Assembly (NCBI RefSeq): GCF_947496985.1
Contig: NZ_CANMEZ010000005.1
Location: 186,001 to 250,000, forward strand
DNA: 64,000 nucleotides
Source of the DNA: an uncultured Kordia sp.
Lineage (GTDB): Bacteria; Bacteroidota; Bacteroidia; Flavobacteriales; Flavobacteriaceae
Direction: 5' to 3'
Shown: in pieces, positions 1-10,196 of the stretch
How positions within the stretch are numbered: position 1 is the stretch's first letter
Layout: each line of letters begins with the position of its first letter
Made by a program: the position numbers and the translations under genes
Notes under the pieces: model-generated
Seen by the model: the letters and a program-made list of their open reading frames with translations, nothing else
The model's database searches: none
What the model was told of the DNA's origin: nothing

Positions 1-1
1 A

Positions 2-163
2 ACATTAAGTCCTTCCGAAACATTATTTACAGCAATCCTCGTTTTCATAGCGCAAGTATTTTTGAGTAAAGTTTGGTTGACACATTATCAATTTGGTCCA
101 CTAGAATGGGTTTGGCGTTGCTTAACGTATAAAAAATTACTTCCTATTAAAAAGCATCTTTAA
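2..163 (+). CDS. C-terminal fragment of a membrane protein, DUF418/YeiB-like (truncated by window edge)
   Basis: Open frame from base 2 to TAA at 161-163: TLSPSETLFTAILVFIAQVFLSKVWLTHYQFGPLEWVWRCLTYKKLLPIKKHL; the FGPLEWVWR(C/S)LTY tail is typical of DUF418. Confidence 0.7.
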   Translation, partial: TLSPSETLFTAILVFIAQVFLSKVWLTHYQFGPLEWVWRCLTYKKLLPIKKHL

Positions 164-204
164 AAGTAGTTGTTAAGCCCAGTAAAGACAGTGTTTGAAA
201 AATG

Positions 205-300
205 TCAAGATAAAAAATAATTTTATCTTGATAAGTTGAGCATTTTATCAAGACAAAAAAATATTTTATCAAGGTAAAATATAGGAATCATCAAGATATT
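205..300. repeat. Cluster of TTTTATC(AA/TT)G-type imperfect palindromes
   Basis: TCAAGATAAAA(205-215)/TTTTATCTTGA(221-231) perfect 11-bp inverted repeat, followed by TTTTATCAAGACAAAA (243-258) and TTTTATCAAGGTAAAA (264-279). Confidence 0.7.
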
Positions 301-327
301 ATTTTGTATTATAAAAATACAGCATAA

Positions 328-360
328 AAAAAGCCTAAGAAATTATTTTCTCAGGCTTTG
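328..360 (-). terminator. Rho-independent terminator for the 410..1858 gene
   Basis: aagcctaagaaa-ttat-tttctcaggctt stem with A-run on + (T-run on -). Confidence 0.75.
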
Positions 361-409
361 TAAATTATAATTTTGAAGCTTTCAATTCTTTAACTTTTCA
401 ATTGAAATA

Positions 410-1858
410 TCACTTTCCGCAATCATTATATTCTTGAACAATTTGCTTTAAGTTTTCTTCATTCTTAACATCAAATTCTCCTTCTTTTAAATCATTAGCA
501 ACTTGTTTGCACTTCTTTAAATATTTTGCCAATGCATTAGCAACTTTTTCACTCTTACGATCATCAATCATAAAACCTCCTTTTTGATCTTTTACTTTGA
601 TGACATATGTTCCTTCTTCACCTGGTTTTACTAAAACCATATTTCCATTTTCTTCATAAATTTTCTCATAAAAGTATGAATTGTTGAATCCAAAACTTGC
701 CGCATTAGATAATTTTTTCATGGCATTTCCTTTGGTTTTCATACCATAAAAAGACTTCTCAACACCTTCATCAGTAGCTGTAAATGAAATTCCATCTTTT
801 GCAGAAAACTTCTTAATACGTGTTCTTCCTTTATCGTTCTTATATTTAATACTGATAGATTTTCCATAATTATCAATAGAGTTCATATCATGCAAACCAG
901 CAACTTGTTGTCCAGGTTCAATTTCTAATTTCTCAAAAATAACATATACGGTTCCTGTATACTTTTTTCCTTTTTTGTCTGTAACACTTCCCGGAACTCC
1001 ATATAAATTAACGCTGTTTTCTTTGGCAATTTTCACTTTTTCTTTGCGTAATTCACTTTGATACCTTTTCGCTTGACGACCAAATACATACCCTCTACCA
1101 ACCATTTCTTCTACAAATAACTGTCCAAAAGTTCTTGAAAAACGATTTGTAAACATGGTACGTGAACCTTTGTCATACTCAAAAGTTTCGTCGGTATACG
1201 TTGTTACAACTGCTGCTGTAGAACCTGTTTTACGAGATTCTTTTGCGGTAGCAACTCTAATCCCATCTAAATCTGTAATTCCATAAGACTTGTCAGAAGC
1301 AGAATAAAACACTTTTCCAACAATCTTAGTTCCGTTCGATCCTCCAAACGTAATAGTTCCATTAGGCTTTACATAAGGTTTATAACGACCAACGGTTTGT
1401 TGACGTTTATCTTCTTCAAGTTTTGCGGAGGCAGCAGCTTTCGCAAATTTTTCACTGATTATCTCGCGATCTTCTGCAAAAAAGGCAGCAACATTTTCTT
1501 TGTTAATTCCGTTGGCATCAATCAAGTTATATTTTTCACTCAACAAACGAATGATGATTTTCTTAGAACTAAAAGAAGCTTTTAAAATTTCATAAGGAAT
1601 CTCTGTTTTCTTTCCATCAGCAGAAGTCATTTCTACATATTGATGATCTTGAATAGAAGAAACTGAAATGGCTTTGTAATGTGCATCAAATGCTTTTTCA
1701 CCAGATAAATACTTAAACGTGTATTTATTCCTTGAATCTCCATCTTCAAAAATGGCAACTTCTTTTTTATCAAAAAGGATTTTATTTTTTTTGATTTTAA
1801 TCTTTTGACCAAAAGCCAAAATTGGTAACAGTAGTAAAATAAAAAGTGATTTTTTCAT
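410..1858 (-). CDS. Secreted hypothetical protein with N-terminal signal peptide
   Basis: 482-aa ORF, MKKSLFILLLLPILAFGQ signal peptide. Confidence 0.8.
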   Translation of the reverse strand: MKKSLFILLLLPILAFGQKIKIKKNKILFDKKEVAIFEDGDSRNKYTFKYLSGEKAFDAHYKAISVSSIQDHQYVEMTSADGKKTEIPYEILKASFSSKKIIIRLLSEKYNLIDANGINKENVAAFFAEDREIISEKFAKAAASAKLEEDKRQQTVGRYKPYVKPNGTITFGGSNGTKIVGKVFYSASDKSYGITDLDGIRVATAKESRKTGSTAAVVTTYTDETFEYDKGSRTMFTNRFSRTFGQLFVEEMVGRGYVFGRQAKRYQSELRKEKVKIAKENSVNLYGVPGSVTDKKGKKYTGTVYVIFEKLEIEPGQQVAGLHDMNSIDNYGKSISIKYKNDKGRTRIKKFSAKDGISFTATDEGVEKSFYGMKTKGNAMKKLSNAASFGFNNSYFYEKIYEENGNMVLVKPGEEGTYVIKVKDQKGGFMIDDRKSEKVANALAKYLKKCKQVANDLKEGEFDVKNEENLKQIVQEYNDCGK

Positions 1859-2043
1859 GTAATGTAATAATTGGTTTATAACTATAATCGGCGGCTAAAA
1901 TACTAAAATAAAACTACACAGTATGAGAATGTTACGTACGAAACATATAGTTTGACCAACTTAAAATCATAATTTTGCAGAAAACAATGAAAAATCGTTA
2001 AAAAAATGGTGAAACCTTGTCATTTATGTAATAAAACCATCAT

Positions 2044-2071
2044 TATTGTAGATAATTAAAGAATACTTTTG
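2044..2071 (+). promoter_or_regulatory. Bacteroidota-type promoter (TTG -33, TActTTTG -7)
   Basis: TTG at 2045-2047 and TACTTTTG at 2064-2071 upstream of the Rrf2 gene. Confidence 0.5.
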
Positions 2072-2150
2072 TTTTTAACAAACAACCATTTATTTTTATG
2101 CGCTAGATTGGAATGCCTCGAAACGTTACCATTATCTGAAATTTATAAAC

Positions 2151-2564
2151 ATGCTTTCTAAAAAAACAAAATACGGATTAAAAGCATTAACGTACATAGC
2201 TCGAAAAGGAGACGAAGCACCTGTGTTAATATCAGAAATCGCTACAGAGGAAAATATCTCTAAAAAATTCTTGGAAGCAATTCTGTTGCAATTAAAGAAT
2301 AATGGTTTTCTAGGTTCTAAAAAAGGAAAAGGCGGAGGTTACTACTTAATAAAGTCACCAAGCGACATCAAAGTCGCATCACTCATTCGAATCTTAGAAG
2401 GTCCTATTGCCATGTTACCGTGTGTAAGTCTAAACTTTTATGAAAAGTGTGATGATTGTATTGATGAAACCAAATGTGGATTGCATCTTCTCATGCTAGA
2501 AGTTCGTGATAACATGCTAGCCGTTTTAGAAAACAAAACCCTAGAAAATCTTACCAGTTCGTAA
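2151..2564 (+). CDS. Rrf2 family transcriptional regulator
   Basis: MLSKKTKYGLKALTYIAR...ISKKFLEAILLQLKNNGFLGSKKGKGGGYYL wHTH; Cys-rich CX8CX2CX6C-like C-terminal segment. Confidence 0.9.
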   Translation: MLSKKTKYGLKALTYIARKGDEAPVLISEIATEENISKKFLEAILLQLKNNGFLGSKKGKGGGYYLIKSPSDIKVASLIRILEGPIAMLPCVSLNFYEKCDDCIDETKCGLHLLMLEVRDNMLAVLENKTLENLTSS

Positions 2565-2610
2565 ATCTTAATTATCTTTTTAACTTTCGTTATACCTAAT
2601 CAATAATTAA

Positions 2611-2620
2611 TATCTTTGCA
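2611..2620 (+). promoter_or_regulatory. -7 promoter element TAtcTTTG for argS
   Basis: TATCTTTGCA 19 nt before the argS ATG. Confidence 0.5.
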
Positions 2621-2638
2621 CCTTAATTTTTAGGAGTA

Positions 2639-4417
2639 ATGAATATTCAAGAAGTAATAGCGGTAAAAGTCAAAGAAGCATTTCAAACCTTATATGAAGC
2701 TACATTAGAAAATGTAGAGTTTCAAGCAACAAGGAAAGATTTTGAAGGAGATATCACAATTGTGACTTTTCCAATGCTACGCGTTAAAAAGATGAATCCT
2801 GCACAACTTGGAGAAGAATTGGGGCAGTATTTACAAGAGCATGTAGCTGAAGTAAGCCGTTTCAATGTGGTAAAAGGGTTTTTAAATCTTGTGATTGATG
2901 ATGCTTTTTATCTAAACTTCTTCGCGAACATTACAAAAAATGAAACATTCGGACACGAAGCACCAACAAAAGGTGATAGTGCTGTAATGGTTGAATATTC
3001 TTCACCAAACACAAATAAGCCCTTGCATTTAGGACATATCCGTAACAACTTATTAGGATATAGTGTTGCAGAAATTATAAAAGCATCTGGAAAAAAGGTA
3101 TACAAAACACAGATTATCAACGATCGTGGAATACATATCTGTAAATCAATGTTGGCTTGGCAACGTTTCGGAAACGGAGAAACGCCAGCTTCAACAGGAT
3201 TGAAAGGAGATAAATTAGTAGGGAACTATTATGTTGCCTTTGATAAAGCCTATAAAACAGAAATAGCAACATTAGTTGCAAACGGAGCATCAGAAGAAGA
3301 AGCAAAAAAACAAGCACCAATTTTATTGGAAGCACAGGAAATGTTACGTCAATGGGAAGCTGGTGATGAAAAAGTTGTTGCCCTTTGGAAACAGATGAAT
3401 CAGTGGGTGTATGACGGTTTTGCAACTACATACACAAACTTAGGAGTTGATTTTGACGCCTTATATTATGAAAGTGATACCTACCTTTTAGGAAAAGACT
3501 TTGTAAAAGAAGGATTGGAAAGCGGTGTATTTTACAAAAAAGGAGATGGTTCTGTTTGGTGCGATTTAACAGATGAAGGCTTGGATGAAAAAATTGTATT
3601 ACGTGCAGACGGAACTGCTGTATACATGACGCAAGATATCGGAACAGCTATTCAACGTGTAAAAGACTATCCAGATATTGGTGGAATGATTTATACAGTT
3701 GGAAACGAACAAGATTATCACTTTAAAGTATTATTCTTAATCTTGAAAAAGCTCGGTTTTGATTGGTCTAAAAACTTACATCACTTATCGTACGGAATGG
3801 TAGATTTGCCTAGCGGGAAAATGAAAAGCCGTGAAGGAACAGTAGTTGATGCAGATGATTTAATGGTAGAAATGGCAACAACCGCCAAAGAAATTTCACA
3901 AGAATTAGGAAAGTTAGAAGGCTATACAGACGAAGAAAAAGAAGAACTATACAAAATCATCGGAATGGGTGCATTGAAGTATTTTATCTTAAAAGTAGAT
4001 CCTAAAAAACGAATCTTATTTGATCCGAAAGAATCTATTGACTTTGCAGGAAATACAGGACCTTTTATTCAATATACATACGCGCGTATTCAATCAATTT
4101 TACGTAAAGCAACGTTTGATTATTCAGCAGAAATAACAGCTATTGAGATTGATATTCGTGAAAAAGAAATTGTAAAACAATTACAAGGATATCCTGCGGC
4201 TGTTCAATTAGCGGCAAACAATCAAAGTCCGGCAGTTATAGCAAACTATACTTATGATTTGGTGAAATTGTACAATTCATTCTTCCAAAACATCTATATT
4301 TTAGGAGAAGAAGACGAAGCTAAAAAAATATTCAGAGTACAATTGTCTAAAAAAGTAGGAGATACAATAAAGCATGCATTTGCATTATTAGGAATTCAAG
4401 TTCCTGATAGAATGTAG
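2639..4417 (+). CDS. argS: Arginyl-tRNA synthetase
   Basis: VEYSSPNTNKPLHLGHIRNNLLG (HIGH motif), KMKSREG, IQYTYARI(Q)S, C-terminal LGIQVPDRM. Confidence 0.97.
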   Translation: MNIQEVIAVKVKEAFQTLYEATLENVEFQATRKDFEGDITIVTFPMLRVKKMNPAQLGEELGQYLQEHVAEVSRFNVVKGFLNLVIDDAFYLNFFANITKNETFGHEAPTKGDSAVMVEYSSPNTNKPLHLGHIRNNLLGYSVAEIIKASGKKVYKTQIINDRGIHICKSMLAWQRFGNGETPASTGLKGDKLVGNYYVAFDKAYKTEIATLVANGASEEEAKKQAPILLEAQEMLRQWEAGDEKVVALWKQMNQWVYDGFATTYTNLGVDFDALYYESDTYLLGKDFVKEGLESGVFYKKGDGSVWCDLTDEGLDEKIVLRADGTAVYMTQDIGTAIQRVKDYPDIGGMIYTVGNEQDYHFKVLFLILKKLGFDWSKNLHHLSYGMVDLPSGKMKSREGTVVDADDLMVEMATTAKEISQELGKLEGYTDEEKEELYKIIGMGALKYFILKVDPKKRILFDPKESIDFAGNTGPFIQYTYARIQSILRKATFDYSAEITAIEIDIREKEIVKQLQGYPAAVQLAANNQSPAVIANYTYDLVKLYNSFFQNIYILGEEDEAKKIFRVQLSKKVGDTIKHAFALLGIQVPDRM

Positions 4418-4490
4418 TTTTTGCAGAAAATTATTCTGAACTTGTTTTAGGGTCTCACCTAGAGAATACTACTAAATTCGTTTAAGTTCA

Positions 4491-4547
4491 CATTTCGATT
4501 CCGCTCAATGTTCGTAATCTCAAAACGCATTGAGCAGAGTTTAAATG
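4491..4547. repeat. Inverted repeat built from two copies of a dispersed ~20-mer
   Basis: catttcgattccgctcaatg (4491-4510) and cattgagcagagtttaaatg (4528-4547). Confidence 0.6.
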
Positions 4548-4701
4548 TCTGTTTAAACGATTTTTTATTAAAAAACTGCCATAAGCTGTCAAAGCCGAAG
4601 GCGTTCGAAGTTAAAAATAGTATTTAAGTTTATATTTTCGTGATTGATTTGTAGTTTTACTATGAACACTCAATTTTGAAAAAAAAATATACTATTTGAA
4701 C

Positions 4702-7700
4702 ATGTATAAAAAAATATTTTTCCTTTTCCTCTTTGTAATTGTGTCTATTGCTTATGGACAACAAAAAAAGAACAATACAGCTTACTTTACGCTAAAACCT
4801 ACATTAACTCCAAATGCAAAGCATGTAATATTTAGTTATGAAGGCGATTTATGGAAAGTTTCTTCTGATGGAGGAGAAGCTAACCGACTAACTGCAATGG
4901 AAGGAGTAGAAACGAATCCTAGTGTTTCTCCAGATGGAAAATGGTTGGCATTTACAAGCAATCAATACGGAAATAATGATGTATATATTATGCCATTAAA
5001 AGGTGGGAAAATTACACAGTTAACTTTTCATCAAAGTAGTGATAAAGTATCTTCTTGGAATTGGGATAGCAAAACAATCAATTTTACTTCAAGCAGATCT
5101 AACTCAATAACTAATTACACGATATCTATTGATGGAGGAACTCCAAAGAGAACTTTTGAACATTACTTTAATACTGTTCACAGTGTAATGGAACATCCAA
5201 AAACAAAAGATATTTATTTTAATGAATCAGATGAAGGAGAATACTTTGCGCACAGAAAAAGATACAAAGGAGATTACAATCCTGATATAAAATCATATAA
5301 TAAAAAAACTAAAAAATATACACAACATACAACATATCGAGGAAAAGATTTTGGTACTACCATTGATAAAACTGGAAGCCTATATTTTCAATCGGATAGG
5401 TATAATGGTGAATACAATTTATATACATTAGAAAATGGAACTCCAAGACGACTAACAGACTTTTCTACGTCTATTATGTGGCCTAAAGTAAGTGCAAATG
5501 GTGAAAAAATAGTGTTTAGAAAAGACTATCAATTGTTTGTATATGATGTTGCTAAAAAAATTACTAATAAGCTGAATGTTGATATCAATAACAATTCTAC
5601 CATAAAAAAAGATCAATCATATGATGTAAAAGGAACGATTACATATTTTGATGTTTCTCCAGACGGAAAAAAGATGGCGTTTGTTTCTAGAGGAAAATTA
5701 TTTGTTTCTGACATAAAAGGAAAATTTGTAAAAGAAATAAAAAGCAATTCATTAGAAGCTGTCAAGGAAGTGAAATGGTTAAAAGATAACAACTCTTTGT
5801 TATTCTCAAGGTCTGATAAAGGATATTATAATTGGTTTGTGACAAGCGCAAATGATAAAATTAAAACAAAGCAACTCACAAAAAGTATTCATAATAACAG
5901 GCAAATCACTTTTAATGCAGACAAAACCAAAGGTGTATATTTAAGAGGTAGAAATGAAATCTATCTAATGGATCTAAAAACATTTAAAAGTGAATTGATC
6001 GTGAAAGATGAATTGTGGGGTTTTTACAATTCAAATCCATGTTTCTCTCCTGATGGAAATTACGTCGCATACAACGCGTATAGAGATTTTGAAAGAGATA
6101 TTTTTATCTATAATATAACTTCTAAAAAGACAATCAATCTTACAAAAACCAAAGTTTCAGAACGTCAGCCAACATGGTCATCTGATGGGAAATATATTTA
6201 CTTTTCTTCGCAAAGAACGGCTCCGAATTTTCCAAGTGGCGGAAATGGAAGTTCTAAAGTATATCAAATGGCTTTAGATGTATATGAAAAACCGTTTAAA
6301 ATTGATAAAGTAAACGAGCTTTTTAAAGAAGATGATAAGAAAGATACAAAAGACGCAAAGAAAAAGGAAAAAGTTACGGTGTCCATTAATGAAAAAGGAT
6401 TGATGGACAGACTTACAAGGATAAGTCCAAGATTTGGAAATCAAAGTAATATTACGGTTATAAGCGAAGGAAGCAAAACACATGTCTTATACATATCAAA
6501 TCATGACGAAGGAAAACGGAAGTTATGGAAAACTACTTTGGAACCTTTTGAGAAAAACAAAACAGTAAAATTAAGTGATGAAACTATAAATGGTTATGAG
6601 TTCATTACTGTAGGTAAAAAGCACTATATTTTATATGGAGGAAATATAAACACGGTAAATTTAGATGCTAACAAATTAAAGGCAATTACAATAAATCATC
6701 GTTTCAATAAATCATTGTTCAATGAATTTGATCAAATGTATTATGAAGCTTGGGCAGGAATGGAAGAGAATTTTTATGATGAAAATTTTCATGGAGAAAA
6801 CTGGCAAAAGTTAAGAGATGAATATGCTGCATATCTACCATATGTTTCAAGTAGAGCAAATTTAAGATTAATCTTTAATGATATGCTTGGTGAATTAAAT
6901 ACGTCTCACTTTGGGTTTAGATCATTTGGAAAAGAAGAGAATACTTATTATGGAACATGGACGTCGGCAACAGGAATTATTTTTAATACAAATAACCCGT
7001 TTGAAATAGAAAGAATTGTTTCAGAAGGACCAACAGATATCAAAAGTAAAAATCTTAAAAAAGGAGATAAATTGGTTGCTGTAAATGGTAAAAGAGTAGA
7101 TGAAAAATCGAATAGAGAACACTATTTTACCAATCCAAAATTTAACTCTGAAATTAACTTAACATTTAATAGAAACGGAAAAGAATTTGATGTAAATGTG
7201 CACTCAACATCATATTGGAATATAAAAAGTTTACTTTATGATGAATGGCAAGATCAAAATCAAGCATATGTAGATGAAAAAACGAAGAACAAGGTTGCGT
7301 ATGTACACATGAAAAATATGACTGGTACGGAGTTGACTAAATTTTATCATGACTTGGTAAGTGAAGAAGCGTATAAAGACGGTTTAATCTTAGATTTACG
7401 TTATAATACTGGCGGAAATGTACATGATGCAGTATTAAATTTCTTGCGCCAAAAACAATACCTAAATTGGAAATATAGAGAAGGGAAATTAACAAGTCAA
7501 TCTAATTTTAGTTATGGTAATAAACCTATTGTTTTACTGGTAAATGAACGATCTTTATCTGATGCAGAAATGACTGCTGCGGGTTTTAAAGAATTAAAAA
7601 TGGGAACAATTGTAGGAACAGAAACCTATCGTTGGATTATTTTTACATCAAGTAAATCGTTAGTAGATGGTTCTTCATATCGATTGCCAACTTGGGGATG

Positions 7701-7845
7701 TTATACCTTAGACGGAAAAGATTTAGAAACGCATGGAGTTGCACCAGACATATATGTTGGGAAAAACTTTAAACAGCGCTTGGAGAATGAAACACCGCAA
7801 TTAGATAAAGCAATTGAAGTAATACTTAAAGAATTGAAAAAGTAA
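4702..7845 (+). CDS. Tricorn-like S41 family peptidase (beta-propeller/PD40 repeats, PDZ, S41 protease domain)
   Basis: TolB-like repeats (VSPDGKWLAFTSNQYGNNDVYIMPLKGG), core region, PDZ and S41 segment DGLILDLRYNTGGNVHDAVLNFL...NERSLSDAEMTAAGFK. The track start at 4696 is a TTG; ATG at 4702 preferred. Confidence 0.92.
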   Translation: MYKKIFFLFLFVIVSIAYGQQKKNNTAYFTLKPTLTPNAKHVIFSYEGDLWKVSSDGGEANRLTAMEGVETNPSVSPDGKWLAFTSNQYGNNDVYIMPLKGGKITQLTFHQSSDKVSSWNWDSKTINFTSSRSNSITNYTISIDGGTPKRTFEHYFNTVHSVMEHPKTKDIYFNESDEGEYFAHRKRYKGDYNPDIKSYNKKTKKYTQHTTYRGKDFGTTIDKTGSLYFQSDRYNGEYNLYTLENGTPRRLTDFSTSIMWPKVSANGEKIVFRKDYQLFVYDVAKKITNKLNVDINNNSTIKKDQSYDVKGTITYFDVSPDGKKMAFVSRGKLFVSDIKGKFVKEIKSNSLEAVKEVKWLKDNNSLLFSRSDKGYYNWFVTSANDKIKTKQLTKSIHNNRQITFNADKTKGVYLRGRNEIYLMDLKTFKSELIVKDELWGFYNSNPCFSPDGNYVAYNAYRDFERDIFIYNITSKKTINLTKTKVSERQPTWSSDGKYIYFSSQRTAPNFPSGGNGSSKVYQMALDVYEKPFKIDKVNELFKEDDKKDTKDAKKKEKVTVSINEKGLMDRLTRISPRFGNQSNITVISEGSKTHVLYISNHDEGKRKLWKTTLEPFEKNKTVKLSDETINGYEFITVGKKHYILYGGNINTVNLDANKLKAITINHRFNKSLFNEFDQMYYEAWAGMEENFYDENFHGENWQKLRDEYAAYLPYVSSRANLRLIFNDMLGELNTSHFGFRSFGKEENTYYGTWTSATGIIFNTNNPFEIERIVSEGPTDIKSKNLKKGDKLVAVNGKRVDEKSNREHYFTNPKFNSEINLTFNRNGKEFDVNVHSTSYWNIKSLLYDEWQDQNQAYVDEKTKNKVAYVHMKNMTGTELTKFYHDLVSEEAYKDGLILDLRYNTGGNVHDAVLNFLRQKQYLNWKYREGKLTSQSNFSYGNKPIVLLVNERSLSDAEMTAAGFKELKMGTIVGTETYRWIIFTSSKSLVDGSSYRLPTWGCYTLDGKDLETHGVAPDIYVGKNFKQRLENETPQLDKAIEVILKELKK

Positions 7846-7889
7846 GAGACAGCATCAAAAATGTATTTATATTGTTAAGAATTCAAATA

Positions 7890-10196
7890 CTAAAAATCTA
7901 CTCGAAAACTTAAATTAGGAGTAATACCCAATGCCTGATTTTGAACTTGAGAAACAACTTGGTTATCTAAATTATAATACTCATTTAAGATGTTTTGCTG
8001 ATCGAATACATTCCAAATAGATAATCCAATTTTAGAATTAATCTTGTCCTTTTTAGAAAGTGTCAAACGATAGGTTGCAGAAAAGTCGGTTCTAAAATAA
8101 TCTTCTAAAGTTGAAGCATTTGGCGAATTATAATTAATATCACCATTTATAACTTCAGGCACACCAATTGAAGTTGTTGGTCTTCCTGTGCGGTAATAAC
8201 TTCCTAAAGAAAATTCAAAGTCTTTATATGTATACGTTCCACCAAGCGTAACATTATGCGTAATATCAATATTATTTGGAAATGGATTACCGTTGTTGAG
8301 CGATGTAAATCCATAGTCATTTTTACTCACCGAATAACTCATCCATACATTAAAATCATGCCATTTTTTATTAAACAATACATCAACTCCTTTGGCTGTA
8401 TAACTTCCAATCGCATTTACAAACTGAAACTGGTTTTGAAAACCTTGACTTCTCGTTGTAATTCCGTCAACTTCTTTAATATACACTTCTGCGCTTATCA
8501 ATAAATTATTCTTGCTGTATTGTACACCAACAGAAGCTTGTTTACTTTTAATAAGTGGAACAGAAGTTCCATTTGCCAAGGTCCAACGACGTTTTTCAAT
8601 CCCTAAGAAATCATTCTGTAAATCAATTATTTGTGAAATTGCCTGACTTTTATATTCTCCTAATACTAATACACTAAAGTGATTGGAGAATTGTTGTCTA
8701 AAATTCAAACGTGGTTCAAAACGAAATTCATCAATTTTACCGTAACGATTTCCACGAATTCCAACATTAATCATAGTTCGATAACTATCGGAAACATAAT
8801 TTAGCTCAGAATATATGGCATGATTTCGCATGACATCTTTACGATCACTTCGAAATCGCGGATTGCTTACATCTTGAATATTAGTAATGCCAATTTCTGA
8901 AAATTGATACCCATTTTGAATCGTAAAGTTTTCATTGATGCGATATTTTGTGTGAAATTTAAAAGCGCTATCAGCTAAATCATTTTCTTGAAACAAACGT
9001 TGATTATTCGTAATGTCAAAATTAGTAGCTTCTAAATTATAATTAGAAGTGTAGAGTTGTACTTGCGTAGAAAACGAAGGAGACCATTCACGATTATAGG
9101 TTAATCCAGTGGCTAAGTTTCGTTGCGTAATCCCACTATTAACGGTTTGTAAACGATTATTGAAAGTTCCTTCTTCGGTATAACTTAAATCATTGAAAAT
9201 ATTTAGAAAGCTAAACTGTAAATTGTCTTTTTTAGAAATATCATAAATCAATTTTGTACTCATGTCATAGAAATGAAAATCTCTATTTGTTGTTGTTGTA
9301 CTATTGGTTTGTTGATTGTTATTAGTGATATCTGTATCTTGAAAAATACGATCAAAATACACCGTATATGTTGGTGTTTCAATTAAATCTGTAATAGAGC
9401 GACGCGCTGAAACTTGCACTTCCATTTTTTTATTCAATTGAATTTTGGCAAAACCATCTGCATGAATCAAATTTAATCCTGCGCCTGCTTTTAAAGAATC
9501 GTTTGGATGTTCATCTAATTGCATTTGAATCATACCAGAAACACCATCACCATATTTAGAACTTGTTCCGTTTTTAGTTACAGTAACTTTATCTAAAAAG
9601 TAAGGGTTAAACGCAGAAATCAATCCGAAAAAGTGTCCAGATTGATACATTTTTATATCGTCCCACAACAAAATATTCTGATCATTAGTTCCGCCACGAA
9701 TATTAATATTGGAAACGGTTTCGTTAATACTAGAAATTCCAGGTAAAGCTTGAATTGTTAATAAAACATCGGGTTCGGTAACGCCGGGAAGAATACCAAA
9801 GTTTTTTGGTTTTACGGTGACTTGCCCAGTTCTATTTGTGGAAATTCCAGAAGCAATATATTCGGTTAAGTAAATTTCATCCAACTCTTGAATCTGATCT
9901 ACAAAAACAGTAATTGCAATATAGCGTCCGTTAATTAATGTAAATCGTAAATTGGTTTCTGTCTCATAACCTTTCAATAAATCTTCAAGAGCAATTGTTT
10001 TCTGTTGAGGTGTTACAAATACATTTTCAATAAACTTATCAGCATATGAAAAAACGACGTCGTATTGTTTTTCAATACTAGGTAATAATTTAGACAGTAA
10101 TATTTTATTCTCTTGATTTTCTTGTGCAATAATGCATTGAAAACTAAGAAAGAAGAAAAGAAAAGTGAATAAGGTTTGTACGCGTTTTTTAATCAC
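7890..10196 (-). CDS. TonB-dependent outer membrane receptor with N-terminal STN-like signalling domain
   Basis: N-terminal STN-like LLSKLLPSIEKQYDVVFSYADKF...; plug VLLTIQALPGISSINETVSNINIRGGTNDQNILLWDDIKMY; beta-barrel with C-terminal F; GTG start overlapping the fecR-like stop. Confidence 0.9.
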   Translation of the reverse strand: MIKKRVQTLFTFLFFFLSFQCIIAQENQENKILLSKLLPSIEKQYDVVFSYADKFIENVFVTPQQKTIALEDLLKGYETETNLRFTLINGRYIAITVFVDQIQELDEIYLTEYIASGISTNRTGQVTVKPKNFGILPGVTEPDVLLTIQALPGISSINETVSNINIRGGTNDQNILLWDDIKMYQSGHFFGLISAFNPYFLDKVTVTKNGTSSKYGDGVSGMIQMQLDEHPNDSLKAGAGLNLIHADGFAKIQLNKKMEVQVSARRSITDLIETPTYTVYFDRIFQDTDITNNNQQTNSTTTTNRDFHFYDMSTKLIYDISKKDNLQFSFLNIFNDLSYTEEGTFNNRLQTVNSGITQRNLATGLTYNREWSPSFSTQVQLYTSNYNLEATNFDITNNQRLFQENDLADSAFKFHTKYRINENFTIQNGYQFSEIGITNIQDVSNPRFRSDRKDVMRNHAIYSELNYVSDSYRTMINVGIRGNRYGKIDEFRFEPRLNFRQQFSNHFSVLVLGEYKSQAISQIIDLQNDFLGIEKRRWTLANGTSVPLIKSKQASVGVQYSKNNLLISAEVYIKEVDGITTRSQGFQNQFQFVNAIGSYTAKGVDVLFNKKWHDFNVWMSYSVSKNDYGFTSLNNGNPFPNNIDITHNVTLGGTYTYKDFEFSLGSYYRTGRPTTSIGVPEVINGDINYNSPNASTLEDYFRTDFSATYRLTLSKKDKINSKIGLSIWNVFDQQNILNEYYNLDNQVVSQVQNQALGITPNLSFRVDF

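Noticed and set aside
3117-3425. 102-aa minus-strand ORF
   Set aside because: Antisense to argS; a Leu-rich shadow frame.
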